This document shows positions 21,681 to 30,782 of a stretch of DNA of 64,000 nt, piece by piece. A program made the position numbers and the translations under genes. The notes below the pieces were generated by a model, which worked only from the letters and a program-made list of their open reading frames with translations, was not told the origin of the DNA and did not search any database. Within the stretch, counting starts at the first letter, position 1. Every line of letters begins with the position of its first letter. The DNA comes from Cupriavidus sp. UYMMa02A (GTDB taxonomy: Bacteria > Pseudomonadota > Gammaproteobacteria > Burkholderiales > Burkholderiaceae). Where the stretch lies: the NCBI GenBank assembly GCA_001725945.1, contig LRMT01000027.1:35456-99455 (forward strand), written 5' to 3'.

Positions 21681-22540
21681 GCGTGAATCCCATTTTCGAC
21701 AGTTATGGTCCGGCGCTGAAGACTGCGCTGGAAGCCAACGTCCGCGCGGCGATCGCCGAGGACGTCGGCAGCGGCGACCTGACCGGGCTGCTGGTGCCTG
21801 CGGACAAGCAGGCCCAGGCACGGGTGATCGTGCGCGAGCAGGCCGTGTTGTGTGGCCAGCCGTGGTTCTCGGCCTGCATGAAGGCGGTGGACGAACGGCT
21901 GACGGTGACATGGAAGCAGGAAGAGGGTGCCCGCACGGCGCCGGATTCGGTCGTCTGCGAGATCACGGGTCCGGCACGAGCGCTGCTGACCGCCGAGCGT
22001 CCGGCACTGAATTTCCTGCAACTGCTGTCGGGCGTGGCGACGGCGACGCAACGCTATGCCGACCTCATCGCCGGCACGCGTGCGCGCGTGCTGGATACCC
22101 GCAAGACGCTGCCCGGCCTGCGGCTGGCGCAGAAGTACGCGGTCAGGGTCGGTGGGGGCGAGAATCAGCGCCTTGCGCTCTATGACGGTATCCTGATCAA
22201 GGAAAACCACATCGCCGCGGCCGGCAGCATCACGGCTGCGATGCAGGCTGCGCTGGCGCTGGGCGCCGATGCGTCGGTCCAGATCGAGGTGGAGTCGCTG
22301 GCCGAGCTGGAAGAAGCGCTGGCTGCCGGTGCGACATCCGTGCTGATCGACAACTTCACGGTGCCGATGATGCATGATGCCGTGCGCATCAATGCCGGCC
22401 GAGCGCTGCTGGAGGTGTCTGGCGGCGTCAACGCCGAGACCATCCGCGCCTTTGCCGAGACCGGCGTGGACCGCATTTCCGTGGGAGCGCTGACCAAGGA
22501 CGTGCGCGCCACCGACTACTCGCTGCGCATCGTCGGCTGA
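21677..22540 (+). CDS. nadC: Nicotinate-nucleotide pyrophosphorylase (quinolinate phosphoribosyltransferase)
   Basis: NadC converts quinolinate and PRPP to nicotinate mononucleotide, CO2 and pyrophosphate. The 287-residue protein shows [10 protein letters not shown] near the N-terminus, the substrate-binding [12 protein letters not shown], the conserved [20 protein letters not shown], and [19 protein letters not shown] at the PRPP end of the barrel. The ATG at 21677 overlaps the nadA stop (ATGA), so it is translationally coupled. The frame is intact. Confidence 0.96.
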   Translation: MSVNPIFDSYGPALKTALEANVRAAIAEDVGSGDLTGLLVPADKQAQARVIVREQAVLCGQPWFSACMKAVDERLTVTWKQEEGARTAPDSVVCEITGPARALLTAERPALNFLQLLSGVATATQRYADLIAGTRARVLDTRKTLPGLRLAQKYAVRVGGGENQRLALYDGILIKENHIAAAGSITAAMQAALALGADASVQIEVESLAELEEALAAGATSVLIDNFTVPMMHDAVRINAGRALLEVSGGVNAETIRAFAETGVDRISVGALTKDVRATDYSLRIVG

Positions 22541-22561
22541 TCACCGGCTGCATCGGAAAAA

Positions 22562-22592
22562 AACGGCCCGCTCGATGCGGGCCGTTCTGTTT
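22562..22592. terminator. Bidirectional terminator between nadC and nadB
   Basis: A 10-bp perfect stem (22562-22571 and 22577-22586) with a 5-base loop. A-rich sequence lies on its left and T-rich sequence on its right, so it can stop transcription from both nadAC (plus) and nadB (minus), which converge here. Confidence 0.85.
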
Positions 22593-22613
22593 GCTGGCTA
22601 CGATGCGCGCCGT

Positions 22614-24197
22614 TCAGCGCTTGCGGGCGGGCTGCATCACGGTAGGCAGGGCCTTCGGCAGCGTATCCGGATAGTCGCGGCTGAAATGCAGCCCGCGGCT
22701 TTCATGGCGCGAATATGCACTGTCGACGATCAGCGAGGCGACCTCCACGAGGTTGCGCAGCTCGAGCAGGTCGCGCGTGACGCGGAAGTTCGCGTAGTAC
22801 TCCGCGATTTCCTCGCGCAGCAGGCTGATACGGTGCTGCGCGCGCTCCAGCCGCTTGCTGGTGCGTACGATGCGACGTAGTTCCACATCATGCGGCGCAG
22901 CTCGTCCCAGTTGTGGGAGACCACCACCTCCTCGTCTGCGTCCGATACACGGCTCTCGTCCCAGGCTGGCAGCGGAAGGTCCGGCAGCCCTGCCTTGTCC
23001 TGGCTCGCAATGTCGGTGGCGGCGGCGCGGCCGATCACCATGCATTCGAGCAGGGAATTCGATGCCAGCCGGTTGGCGCCATGCAGTCCTGTGCAGGCGG
23101 TTTCGCCGACAGCGTAGAGATTGCCGAGGTCAGTGCGGCCGGAGGTATCGGTCACCACGCCACCACAGGTGTAGTGGGCGGCCGGCACGACAGGGATCGG
23201 CTCGCGCGCGATGTCGATGCCCAGTTCCAGGCAACGCGCGTGGATGGTAGGGAAGTGTTCCTTGAGGAAGGCTTCCGGCTGGTGCGTGATGTCCAGGTAG
23301 ACGCAATCGAGCCCGCGCTTCTTCATCTCGAAGTCGATCGCGCGGGCCACCACATCGCGCGGCGCCAGCTCGGCGCGTTCGTCGTGCTCCGGCATGAAGC
23401 GGGTGCCGTCGGGCAGCTTGAGCAGCCCACCTTCGCCGCGCACGGCTTCGGAGATCAGGAACGACTTGGCATACGGGTGATACAGGCAGGTCGGGTGGAA
23501 CTGGATGAACTCCATGTTCGATACCCGGCAGCCCGCACGCCACGCCATGGCAATGCCGTCGCCGGTGGCCGTGTCGGGGTTGGTGGTGTACAGGTAGACC
23601 TTGCCGGCACCGCCGGCGGCCAGCACGGTGTGCGTGGCGGTGATGGTGCGCACCTCTCCGGTGCTGTCGTCGAGCACGTAGAGGCCGTAGCAGCGGTTGC
23701 CCGGCAACCCGAGTTGCGCGACGTGATCAGGTCGATCGCGAACTGGTCTTCCAGGATCGTGATGTTCGGATGCTGGCGGGCCTGTTCCGACAAGGTGCTG
23801 ACCACGGCATGGCCGGTGGCATCGGCGGCATGGATGATGCGGCGCCGGCTGTGGCCGCCTTCGCGGGTCAGGTGATAGCCGAGTTCGGCCTGCTCGTCCT
23901 TGGTGAACGGAACGCCCCGGTCGATCAGCCACTGGATGGCTTCGCGGCCATGTTCGACGATGAAGCGCGTTGCCTCTTCATCGCACAGGCCCGCGCCGGC
24001 CACGAGCGTGTCCTGCGTATGCTCGTCGTGGCTGTCGCCCGAATCGAGCACGGCGGCGATCCCGCCCTGTGCCCAGTCGCTGGCGCCTGCGTCATGGCGC
24101 GCTTGCTGAGGATGACAACCCGGTGGGTGTCGGCCAGTTGCAGCGCGACCGTAAGACCGGCCAGCCCGCTGCCTACGATGGCGACGTCGAAGTTCAT
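22614..24197 (-). CDS. nadB: L-aspartate oxidase (three frameshifts)
   Basis: NadB oxidises L-aspartate to iminoaspartate for NadA. The N-terminus has the FAD dinucleotide-binding motif [17 protein letters not shown]. The family segments [35 protein letters not shown] and [16 protein letters not shown] follow, with a C-terminal helical cap ending MQPARKR. Single-base losses near 24070, 23715 and 22885 break the frame; repaired length is about 528 residues, normal for NadB. It is convergent with nadA-nadC, its pathway partners. Confidence 0.93.
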
Positions 24198-24348
24198 GGT
24201 GCAGGAGGTGCCCGCGCGGCGCGGCGTTGGGGGAAACTCCGAAAGTCTACACCCGGGTGTGCCCCCACGCATCAGCACAGTCGCCGCTGCGGCATCAATC
24301 GGACTGTGGCCAGCCATGGCGGGCGCCGCAAGCAACCTTGGCGCCACA

Positions 24349-24380
24349 AAAAACAAAAGCCCCGCAGTTGCGGGGCCTTC
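24349..24380 (-). terminator. Terminator after rpmB-rpmG
   Basis: A 7-bp GC stem (24359-24365 and 24370-24376) with a 4-base loop. On the minus strand it is followed by a T-rich tract, 24 bases beyond the rpmG stop. Confidence 0.8.
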
Positions 24381-24399
24381 TGGCTGAAACCGGGATCAA

Positions 24400-24569
24400 T
24401 TACTTGATCTTGGTTTCCTTGTAAGCGACGTGCTTGCGGGCGACGGGATCAAACTTCATGATCTCCATCTTTTCCGGCATGGTGCGCTTGTTCTTGGTGG
24501 TGGTGTAGAAGTGACCGGTACCTGCGGTCGATTCCAGCTTGATTTGTCGCGGCCGCCCTTGCTTGCCAT
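24400..24569 (-). CDS. rpmG: 50S ribosomal protein L33 (frameshift near 24550)
   Basis: L33 is a small protein of the large ribosomal subunit. Read on the minus strand from the ATG at 24569 the protein begins MASKGGRDK and then, one base out of frame, continues [20 protein letters not shown] and [17 protein letters not shown] to KETKIK and a TAA at 24400. The span is 170 bases, one short of 57 codons, so exactly one base (an A near 24550) is missing. This is the betaproteobacterial L33 without the zinc-binding cysteines. It lies 13 bases after rpmB. Confidence 0.92.
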
Positions 24570-24582
24570 GATGTACTCCTAA

Positions 24583-24816
24583 TTAGACTTCGCCACGTGC
24601 GCGCAGGTCGGCGAGCACGGAGTCGATGCCTTTCTTGTCGATCAGGCGCAGGCCGGCGTTCGAGACGCGCAGGCTCACCCAGCGGTTTTCCGATTCAACA
24701 AAGAAACGACGATTCTGCAGGTTGGGCAGAAAACGGCGCTTGGTCTTGTTGTTTGCGTGGGAAACGTTGTTGCCGACCATCGGCGCTTTCCCGGTCACTT
24801 GACAGACGCGTGCCAT
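24583..24816 (-). CDS. rpmB: 50S ribosomal protein L28
   Basis: A 77-residue ribosomal protein of the large subunit. It begins [20 protein letters not shown] and contains [14 protein letters not shown] and [17 protein letters not shown], the conserved L28 core, at the usual length. The rpmB-rpmG pair, followed by a terminator, is the standard bacterial operon. The frame is intact. Confidence 0.97.
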   Translation of the reverse strand: MARVCQVTGKAPMVGNNVSHANNKTKRRFLPNLQNRRFFVESENRWVSLRVSNAGLRLIDKKGIDSVLADLRARGEV

Positions 24817-25003
24817 GAAGCACTCCTAACTCTTCTATTCGTGGACAATGTTCGCAACAGATCAACAAAGGCGCGCGGGCCCGGACTGCAGCGGATGAGA
24901 CTAGCAAAACGGGCATTATAGACCGGAAACCACCGGCGAATCAATGCCTTCAGTGCCCTTGCGTTGTGTATGCGTTGTATGCCGTTCTGTCGTGCCGCAT
25001 GCG

Positions 25004-25690
25004 TCACGTCGGGGTCTTCAGCTGGCCATGCTCGGCAAACGAGTGGACGTGGGTGCCCGCCACGAGGAAATGGTCGAGCAGCCGCACATCGATCAGGTCG
25101 AGCGCGCGCGCCAGCATGCGGGTCATCTGCAGGTCGCTCGGGCTCGGCGTGCAGCAGCCGGAAGGGTGGTTGTGCGCGACGATGACGCTGGCCGCATTAT
25201 GCGCCAATGCCCGGCGCGCGACTTCCCGCGGGTAGACCGCGGTCTGGTTCAGCGTGCCGCGGAACAGCTCCTCGCTCGCGATCATGCGGTTGCGCGTGTC
25301 CAGGAACAGGCAAAGGAAGACTTCATGCGCGAGCGAGGCCAGCGTCAGGCGCAGGTAGCTGCGCACAGCGGCGGGGGAATCCAGGCCGCGCGGCAATTCC
25401 AGTGACTCGGCCAGCATGCGGCGCGCCAGCTCGGGCACGGCCTGCAACTGCGTATACTTGGCTTCGCCCATGCCCTTGATGCCGAGCACGGCGCGCGCAT
25501 CGGCCGAAAACAGCCGTGTCAATGAGCCGAAGCGGACGATCAGGTCGCGCGCGAGATCCACCGCGTTCTTGCCGGTCGCGCCAACGCGCAGGAACACGGC
25601 CAGCAGTTCGGCGTCAGACAGCGCGGCGGCGCCGCATTCCTGAAGTTTTTCTCGCGGCCGCTCGCAGGCAGGCCAGTTTGTGATGCTCAT
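25004..25690 (-). CDS. radC: DNA repair protein RadC (JAMM/MPN+ family)
   Basis: RadC-family proteins carry a helix-hairpin-helix region and a JAMM metalloprotease-like domain; their biological role is still debated. The product (228 residues from [16 protein letters not shown]) has an N-terminal helical part with [15 protein letters not shown], and the JAMM motif HNHPSG followed by the distal Ser/Asp in PSPSD. I start at 25690 because the first residues match the family; the open frame continues upstream into the intron. It stands upstream of rpmB-rpmG on the same strand. Confidence 0.92.
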   Translation of the reverse strand: MSITNWPACERPREKLQECGAAALSDAELLAVFLRVGATGKNAVDLARDLIVRFGSLTRLFSADARAVLGIKGMGEAKYTQLQAVPELARRMLAESLELPRGLDSPAAVRSYLRLTLASLAHEVFLCLFLDTRNRMIASEELFRGTLNQTAVYPREVARRALAHNAASVIVAHNHPSGCCTPSPSDLQMTRMLARALDLIDVRLLDHFLVAGTHVHSFAEHGQLKTPT

Positions 25691-25765
25691 GTCGCGGGAG
25701 TCTCGGGATGAGTGAGGCCGGGCCGGGCGGGGGTGGATGAGCAGGCGTCCGGTGGCCCAGTCGAA

Positions 25766-25771
25766 TACAAT
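25766..25771 (+). promoter_or_regulatory. Candidate -10 element of the slpA-ispH transcript
   Basis: A TACAAT hexamer lies between radC and the intron on the plus strand. If used, transcription would start at about 25778, only some five bases before the proposed intron boundary. No good -35 hexamer is visible, so the call rests on the -10 match and position. Confidence 0.35.
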
Positions 25772-26787
25772 ACGGGTTGTTGGTGCGACACGCACACTCG
25801 TGTCCGTCAGCGTCACGTTAGACGCATCGACCCTGGAAGTTTACTTCCACCTGCTAGTGAAACGAAGCCCACCATAGCTTACGACGCTAGCGCCTGCTCA
25901 CTTTTCAGATTTATCTGAGAAGCGTTGCTTGCAGTACTGGCCTACCAGCCAGTGCCCGCCCAAAGGCGCGAACCACGCCTTCGGGCGTGGCTTCGTCCGC
26001 TCTCCTGAGAGCGGACGTTGGTTTACATGCCGAAGTCTGGCATCAAATTTGGAAGCGGCCACGTCGGCCGCCAAAGCGCCAAGTGGGCGAATGTCATCTG
26101 CCCACAAGGCGGAGCATTTGCATTTCCGGTCCAGTTGGATCGGCAGGTAGGGTTCGGGCGGAGCGAAAGCTCTGCACGCTATGGTTCGGTCAGACACGTC
26201 CGCGAGGGCGCTCTGATAGAGAACCTGCTATGCGACTAGCAGTAGCCTAGGGAGACATGCGTCACTGGTAACGGTGGGGTATGAAGCTCTCCTGACAATG
26301 TAGCCCCCGAAAGGGTGCCAGGGGATCGTGAGGTCTTCGGGTAGAGACTCCGAGCAGCAATGGGGTCGAGGAGCTAGGCTGGCTGGTATGGGTAACGTAA
26401 GTGAACTGCTGATAAACGTCGTGAGTATTGCGGTGCCAAAGCTGCTGACAGGCACTAACCAAAACGGTATTTGGTCGGTTGCTCCGCTCAACATTCGGAG
26501 CACGTCGTCATTAGACCATCGGCGAATAGGCAGACCCTAACCCGGTCTTGTAGCGTGCAGGGAACGTGGTAAGCCCGTATGGCTGCCCGGGGCGCGGTAT
26601 GGCTCGGGCAGGCGGACCGTAAGGAACGCTGTTGGCTGTGCGGGTATGGGAGGTTGGAGGAAGCGAAGGCCGGGCTGTAATGGTCCGGATAGAGGTTGAG
26701 ACATCACCTCACGCGAAAGCGGGCAGACTTCCAACTGGTCTTTCGTCGCAGGACGACTGGCTAACCCGCTTGAAACCGAAATTTCTT

Positions 26788-26816
26788 CCCCTGAGGGGCA
26801 ATATGCCCCTCAGGGG
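26788..26816 (+). repeat. Perfect 13-bp hairpin just upstream of the intron protein
   Basis: CCCCTGAGGGGCA (26788-26800) pairs perfectly with 26804-26816 across a 3-base loop. It lies 48 bases before the ATG of the reverse transcriptase. It is probably part of the intron RNA fold at or before the base of domain IV, and may influence access to the ribosome binding site at about 26853. Confidence 0.6.
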
Positions 26817-26864
26817 GCATGTTGTCTCCGCGTCCTGGGGTAGACCTCAAGATAGGAGAGCAGC

Positions 26865-28568
26865 ATGGAAGCATTGATCCGCGAGGATGAATCTGCGCTC
26901 TCCGGCGCGCCGCAACGCTGGGATGCCATCAACTGGCGTCGAGTGGAACGGAACGTCCGGGCAATGCAGATTCGAATTGCGAAGGCAACACAGGAAGGGG
27001 ATTGGCGCAGGGTGAGAGCCTTGCAACGGTCCCTGACCCGCTCGTTCTCCGCCAAAGCATCGGCGGTACGACGAGTGACGGAGAACCAAGGTAAGCGAAC
27101 GGCAGGCGTCGATCGCGAACTGTGGGACTCGCCTGAAGTCCGGTGGGAAGCCATCGGGCGGTTGAAGCGCCGAGGGTACAGGCCCCTGCCATTGCGGCGG
27201 GTCTTCATCCCTAAGGCCAACGGGAAGGAACGCCCACTAGGCATTCCAACCATGTTGGATCGAGCCATGCAGGCTTTGCACCTGCTGGCGCTGGAACCGG
27301 TGTCCGAAGGGACGAGCGATCCGAACTCTTATGGGTTCCGGCTCAACCGTTCGACGGCGGACGCCATGTCACAGCTATTCGTCAACTTGTCCAGGGGGCA
27401 CTCAGCCCAATGGGTACTAGAGGCGGATATCAAAGGCTGCTTTGACCATATCAGTCACGACTGGCTGGAGCGCAACGTCCCGATGGACAGAGCAATCCTG
27501 CGGAAGTGGTTGAAAGCTGGCGTGGTATTTCAGGGCCAGTTTCAGGTGACCGAGGCCGGGACGCCGCAGGGAGGCATCATCTCCCCGACTCTGGCAAACG
27601 TGGCGCTGAATGGGTTGGAACGACAACTGGTTGCTTCTTTCGAGAAGAAGCTAGGCGTCGCCAACACGCGAAAGTTGAAGGTGAATGTTGTGCGCTATGC
27701 GGACGACTTCGTGATCACGGGCAGTACGCCCGAGATCCTACAAAGCGAAGTGAAGCCGTGGGTGGAACAGTTCCTGGCAGTACGGGGGCTGACGCTATCG
27801 ACGGAGAAAACGCGGATCGTCAACATAGCCGACGGCTTTGACTTCCTTGGGTGGAATTTCCGGAAGTACTCGGGAACGCTGCTCATCAAACCGAGCAAGA
27901 AGAACGTGCAGACGTTCTATCGCAAGGTGAAGGAGGTCATCAGTGCCAACAAGACGGTGAAGCAGTCCGAGTTGATTCGGTTGCTGAACCCGATGCTACG
28001 AGGCTGGGCGCAGTATCACCGCGCCGTAGTGGCGAAAGCGTCCTTCAATCGTCTGGGGCACGATATCTTTCGTGCGCTATGGCGGTGGGCCAAGCGGCGA
28101 CATCCGGGTAAGAAGGCCGATTGGGTGCGAAAGAAGTACTTCGCTTCAGTCGGTCAGCGCAACTGGGTGTTCGGAACCACGGTGGCGAAAGGCGTCGATA
28201 GTGAGGTATGGGTCGAGTTGTACTCGCTCGCGAGCACGCCCATCCATAGGCACAAGAAAGTCAGAGGGGACTACCACCCCTTTGATCCGGCGCAGGAGGT
28301 GTATGGCGAAACATTGCGACAGGAGCGGCTGCTGGACAGCATGGCGCACCGGAAGCAGTGGATCAAGCTGTACATGTCTCAGCGGGGCTTGTGTGCTCTG
28401 TGTCAGTGCAAGATGACCAAGGAGACAGGGTGGCATGACCACCACATCGAGTACCGCGTGCGCGGTGGCTCTGATGCTCTGAGGAACCGAGTGCTGCTGC
28501 ATCCGAACTGTCACGTCCAAGTGCATAGCCACGGGCTTTCCGTTGTTAAGCCGGTGTCATCGATTTGA
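26865..28568 (+). CDS. ltrA: Group II intron reverse transcriptase / maturase / HNH endonuclease
   Basis: A 567-residue LtrA-like protein that helps splicing and retrohoming of its intron. It has an RVT-N region, then reverse transcriptase blocks: RRVFIPKANGKERPLGIPTM, EADIKGCFDHISH, AGTPQGGIISPTLANVAL and the catalytic VRYADDFVI. The maturase X domain shows LLNPMLRGWAQYHR. The C-terminal HNH nuclease has CALCQCK, HDHHIEYRVRGG and LHPNCHVQVHS. All catalytic residues appear present, so it could be active. AGGAGAG precedes the ATG. Codon use is less GC-rich than the host genes. Confidence 0.95.
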   Translation: MEALIREDESALSGAPQRWDAINWRRVERNVRAMQIRIAKATQEGDWRRVRALQRSLTRSFSAKASAVRRVTENQGKRTAGVDRELWDSPEVRWEAIGRLKRRGYRPLPLRRVFIPKANGKERPLGIPTMLDRAMQALHLLALEPVSEGTSDPNSYGFRLNRSTADAMSQLFVNLSRGHSAQWVLEADIKGCFDHISHDWLERNVPMDRAILRKWLKAGVVFQGQFQVTEAGTPQGGIISPTLANVALNGLERQLVASFEKKLGVANTRKLKVNVVRYADDFVITGSTPEILQSEVKPWVEQFLAVRGLTLSTEKTRIVNIADGFDFLGWNFRKYSGTLLIKPSKKNVQTFYRKVKEVISANKTVKQSELIRLLNPMLRGWAQYHRAVVAKASFNRLGHDIFRALWRWAKRRHPGKKADWVRKKYFASVGQRNWVFGTTVAKGVDSEVWVELYSLASTPIHRHKKVRGDYHPFDPAQEVYGETLRQERLLDSMAHRKQWIKLYMSQRGLCALCQCKMTKETGWHDHHIEYRVRGGSDALRNRVLLHPNCHVQVHSHGLSVVKPVSSI

Positions 28569-28587
28569 TGGTATTTTGAGAAGGCTT

Positions 28588-28621
28588 GAGCCGTATGCGG
28601 GGAAACCCGCACGTACGGTTC
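28588..28621 (+). ncRNA. Group II intron domain V (catalytic hairpin)
   Basis: Thirty-four bases beginning GAGCCGTATG, a GAAA tetraloop in the middle, and ending GTACGGTTC. The arms pair with the AGC catalytic triad on the 5' strand. This is the most conserved piece of group II introns and fixes the element's 3' end, with domain VI immediately after. Confidence 0.93.
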
Positions 28622-28677
28622 TTAGGGGGGAGTGGGCCAGCGATGGCCTGCTCCTACCCTACACCGGTTGATCACCC

Positions 28678-29166
28678 ATGAATTTGCAAACATTTGCGTC
28701 GGAAACCGACGGCGGCGCGGCTGGCCGCAAGACGGTCCAGGCTGACTCGTTCCTGACCCTCCACTACAGCATCTCTCTCGAAAACGGCACCGAGGTCGTG
28801 AGCACGTTCGAGGAGAAGCCCGCCACGCTGCTGCTTGGCCAGGGGCAGTTCGCCCCGACCCTGGAGCAGGCGCTGCTCGGCATGCCCGAGGGCGAGCGCA
28901 TGACCTACCGTCTGGCGCCCGAGCAGGCCTTCGGCCCGCGCAACCCGGAGCTGCTGCAGTGGGTATCGCTCGCCACGCTGCGCGAGAACAGCTCGTTCGA
29001 GGAAGACTACAGCCCCGGCGACCTGGTCGAGTTCAACGCGCCCGGCGGCGGCAAGTACGCGGGCGTCCTCAAGGAGATCGGCGACACCGCGGCGCTGTTC
29101 GATTTCAACCATCCGCTGGCCGGGCAGATCATCCTGTTCGACGTGCAGCTGATCGGGATCCTCTGA
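28678..29166 (+). CDS. slpA: FKBP-type peptidyl-prolyl cis-trans isomerase, SlpA/FkpB-like
   Basis: A 162-residue cytoplasmic FKBP with an inserted chaperone-type flap. Landmarks are DSFLTLHYSISLENGTEV, TLLLGQGQFAPTLEQALLGM and LAPEQAFGPRNPELLQ, matching the SlpA/SlyD group; there is no His-rich tail, so it is SlpA rather than SlyD. It precedes ispH by 28 bases, an arrangement conserved in proteobacteria. Its leader now carries the group II intron; the ATG is 16 bases after the intron end. Confidence 0.93.
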   Translation: MNLQTFASETDGGAAGRKTVQADSFLTLHYSISLENGTEVVSTFEEKPATLLLGQGQFAPTLEQALLGMPEGERMTYRLAPEQAFGPRNPELLQWVSLATLRENSSFEEDYSPGDLVEFNAPGGGKYAGVLKEIGDTAALFDFNHPLAGQIILFDVQLIGIL

Positions 29167-29194
29167 TTGCGCTCATCTGTCCTGACATTGCAGC

Positions 29195-30168
29195 ATGCCT
29201 GACCTGACTACCGCACCCGATGCCGAGATCCTGATGGCGCAGCCGCGTGGCTTCTGCGCCGGCGTCGACCGCGCCATCGAGATCGTCGAGCGCGCGCTGG
29301 CGCGCTTCGGTGCGCCGATCTACGTGCGTCACGAGATTGTCCACAACGCCTATGTCGTCGCGGACCTGCGCCGCAAGGGCGCGGTGTTCGTGCGCGAGCT
29401 CGACGAGGTGCCGGCCGGCGCCACCGTCATCTTCAGTGCCCACGGGGTATCCCGGGATGTCCGCGCCGAAGCCGGCGCGCGCGGGCTCAATGTGTTCGAC
29501 GCAACCTGCCCGCTGGTGACCAAGGTCCATGTCGAGGTCGGCAAGATGCGCGCGGAGGGCTGCGAGATCGTGATGATCGGCCACCGCGGCCACCCGGAAG
29601 TCGAAGGCACCATGGGGCAGGCCGAAGGCGGCATGCTGCTCGTCGAATCGGTCGCGGATGTCGCCGCACTGGTGGTGGCCGATCCGGCGCGCCTGGCTTA
29701 CGTGACGCAGACCACGCTGTCGGTCGACGAGACCCTCGAGATCGTGGCGGCGCTCAAGGCGCGCTTTCCGCTGATCCGCGAGCCGAAGAAGCAGGACATC
29801 TGCTATGCCACGCAGAACCGCCAGGATGCCGTGAAATTCATGCGCCGCAGGTTGACGTGGTGATCGTGGTGGGCAGCCCCAACAGTTCCAATTCGAACCG
29901 CTTGCGCGAGCTCGCCCAGCGGTTGGGCGTGCCAGCCTATATGGTGGATGCGCCCGATCAGGTGCGTTCGGAATGGGTCGCAGGCAAAAGGCGCATCGGT
30001 CTGACCGCCGGGGCCTCGGCGCCCGAGGCGCTGGCCCAGTCCATCGTCGCGCGCCTGCGCGAGCTTGGCGCCGGTCACGTTCGTGCCTTGCCCGGCATTG
30101 AAGAGAACATGGCGTTCCCGCTCCCGCGCGGCCTGCAGACCGTTGCGACGGCAAGCATCCCCGCCTGA
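29195..30168 (+). CDS. ispH: 4-hydroxy-3-methylbut-2-enyl diphosphate reductase (frameshift near 29850)
   Basis: IspH is the last enzyme of the MEP isoprenoid pathway, reducing HMBPP to IPP and DMAPP with a [4Fe-4S] cluster. The three cluster cysteines are visible: Cys21 in [11 protein letters not shown], one in [11 protein letters not shown], and one in [10 protein letters not shown]. Other landmarks are HEIVHN and [19 protein letters not shown]. One G is missing near 29850; the C-terminal part ([20 protein letters not shown]) continues in the next frame to 30168. Repaired length is about 324 residues. The gene is essential, so a sequencing error is likely. Confidence 0.94.
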
Positions 30169-30658
30169 TCTGTTCTTCGGCGCCGCGTTCTGCGGCGCCT
30201 GTTCCTTGTCTTCGCCTCTCCCTGTCTCGCGCGTCATGCGTGCGCGGACGTACGGACATTTTGCTCCGATCCATTGGATGCTTTTATCGTCACAACGATA
30301 ATGGCCTTCATTCTCCGTCAATGGTGCTCCGATAAGGTGCACGCATTACTTACCTGTCAAGCCAACCAGACAAATCAGGGTAATCCCCGTATCTGGGGTT
30401 TTCCCTATTATGGTGCGGCGCTACATTCTGCACATTAGTGATCGGTGCATGGATTTTGGTATGAAACGCCTAATTAATACAGATTGATTATGCGTGACGC
30501 CAGGCATGCATATTTCAATGGGAGAGAGGAAGCAGGCACGCTTCTTGTAAGCGATGGTGATGGCCCCGCCAGGTGAGCGGGAATTGCCCCATTCTGTGCA
30601 TTGGGGAAATTCCCTAGCTCATTTTGCAGGTAATTCGTTCAGGTTGTTGCGTCGCGTA
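30169..30658. other. Long intergenic region upstream of the liv operon
   Basis: No gene is recognised here. A GC hairpin (30179-30186 with 30192-30199) right after ispH may be a weak terminator. An imperfect 13-bp inverted repeat (30579-30591 with 30602-30614, one mismatch, 10-base loop) precedes the liv promoter and could be an operator. The region is AT-richer than its surroundings, as expected for a regulatory interval. Confidence 0.55.
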
Positions 30659-30686
30659 TTGCATCGCCGAAAAAAGGGGATACAAT
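30659..30686 (+). promoter_or_regulatory. Strong sigma-70 promoter of the liv operon
   Basis: TTGCAT (30659-30664) and TACAAT (30681-30686) are separated by 16 bases, near the consensus. It would give a leader of about 90 bases before the receptor ATG at 30783. Confidence 0.75.
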
Positions 30687-30782
30687 GCGCGCGTTTCAAA
30701 TTGAAACTAAACAAAGGCGGTACGGGGAGACGCCCGGGAGGCGTCGCGAATCCCTGTTTTGTGAATCCCTAGGAGATCACTC

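Larger units (their letters stand above)
25783..28662 (+). mobile_element. Group II intron with an encoded RT-maturase-HNH protein
   Basis: A self-splicing retroelement of about 2.9 kb inserted between radC and slpA. The proposed 5' end is GTGCG at 25783, the group II consensus. A structured, lower-GC RNA region (domains I-III) covers about 25.8-26.8 kb. The protein is at 26865-28568. A textbook 34-base domain V is at 28588-28621, followed by a domain VI-like stem ending in CCTAC near 28662. The left boundary is inferred from GTGYG alone and could differ; the right boundary is good to a few bases. Unlike its neighbours, the element shows no frameshift. It lies in the 5' leader of slpA-ispH, in sense orientation. 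Confidence 0.85.

Noticed and set aside
19182..21911. Long minus-strand frame (909 codons) over the desaturase and nadA
   Set aside because: Antisense to two well-supported genes and no family similarity; it is a GC-bias artefact.
22555..22600. Hairpin near nadC considered as a riboswitch or attenuator
   Set aside because: It is a compact stem between two convergent stop codons, which fits a bidirectional terminator only.
26018..26239. Short plus-strand frame inside the 5' part of the group II intron
   Set aside because: The region is structured intron RNA with many alternative frames; no protein family is recognised and there is no ribosome binding site.
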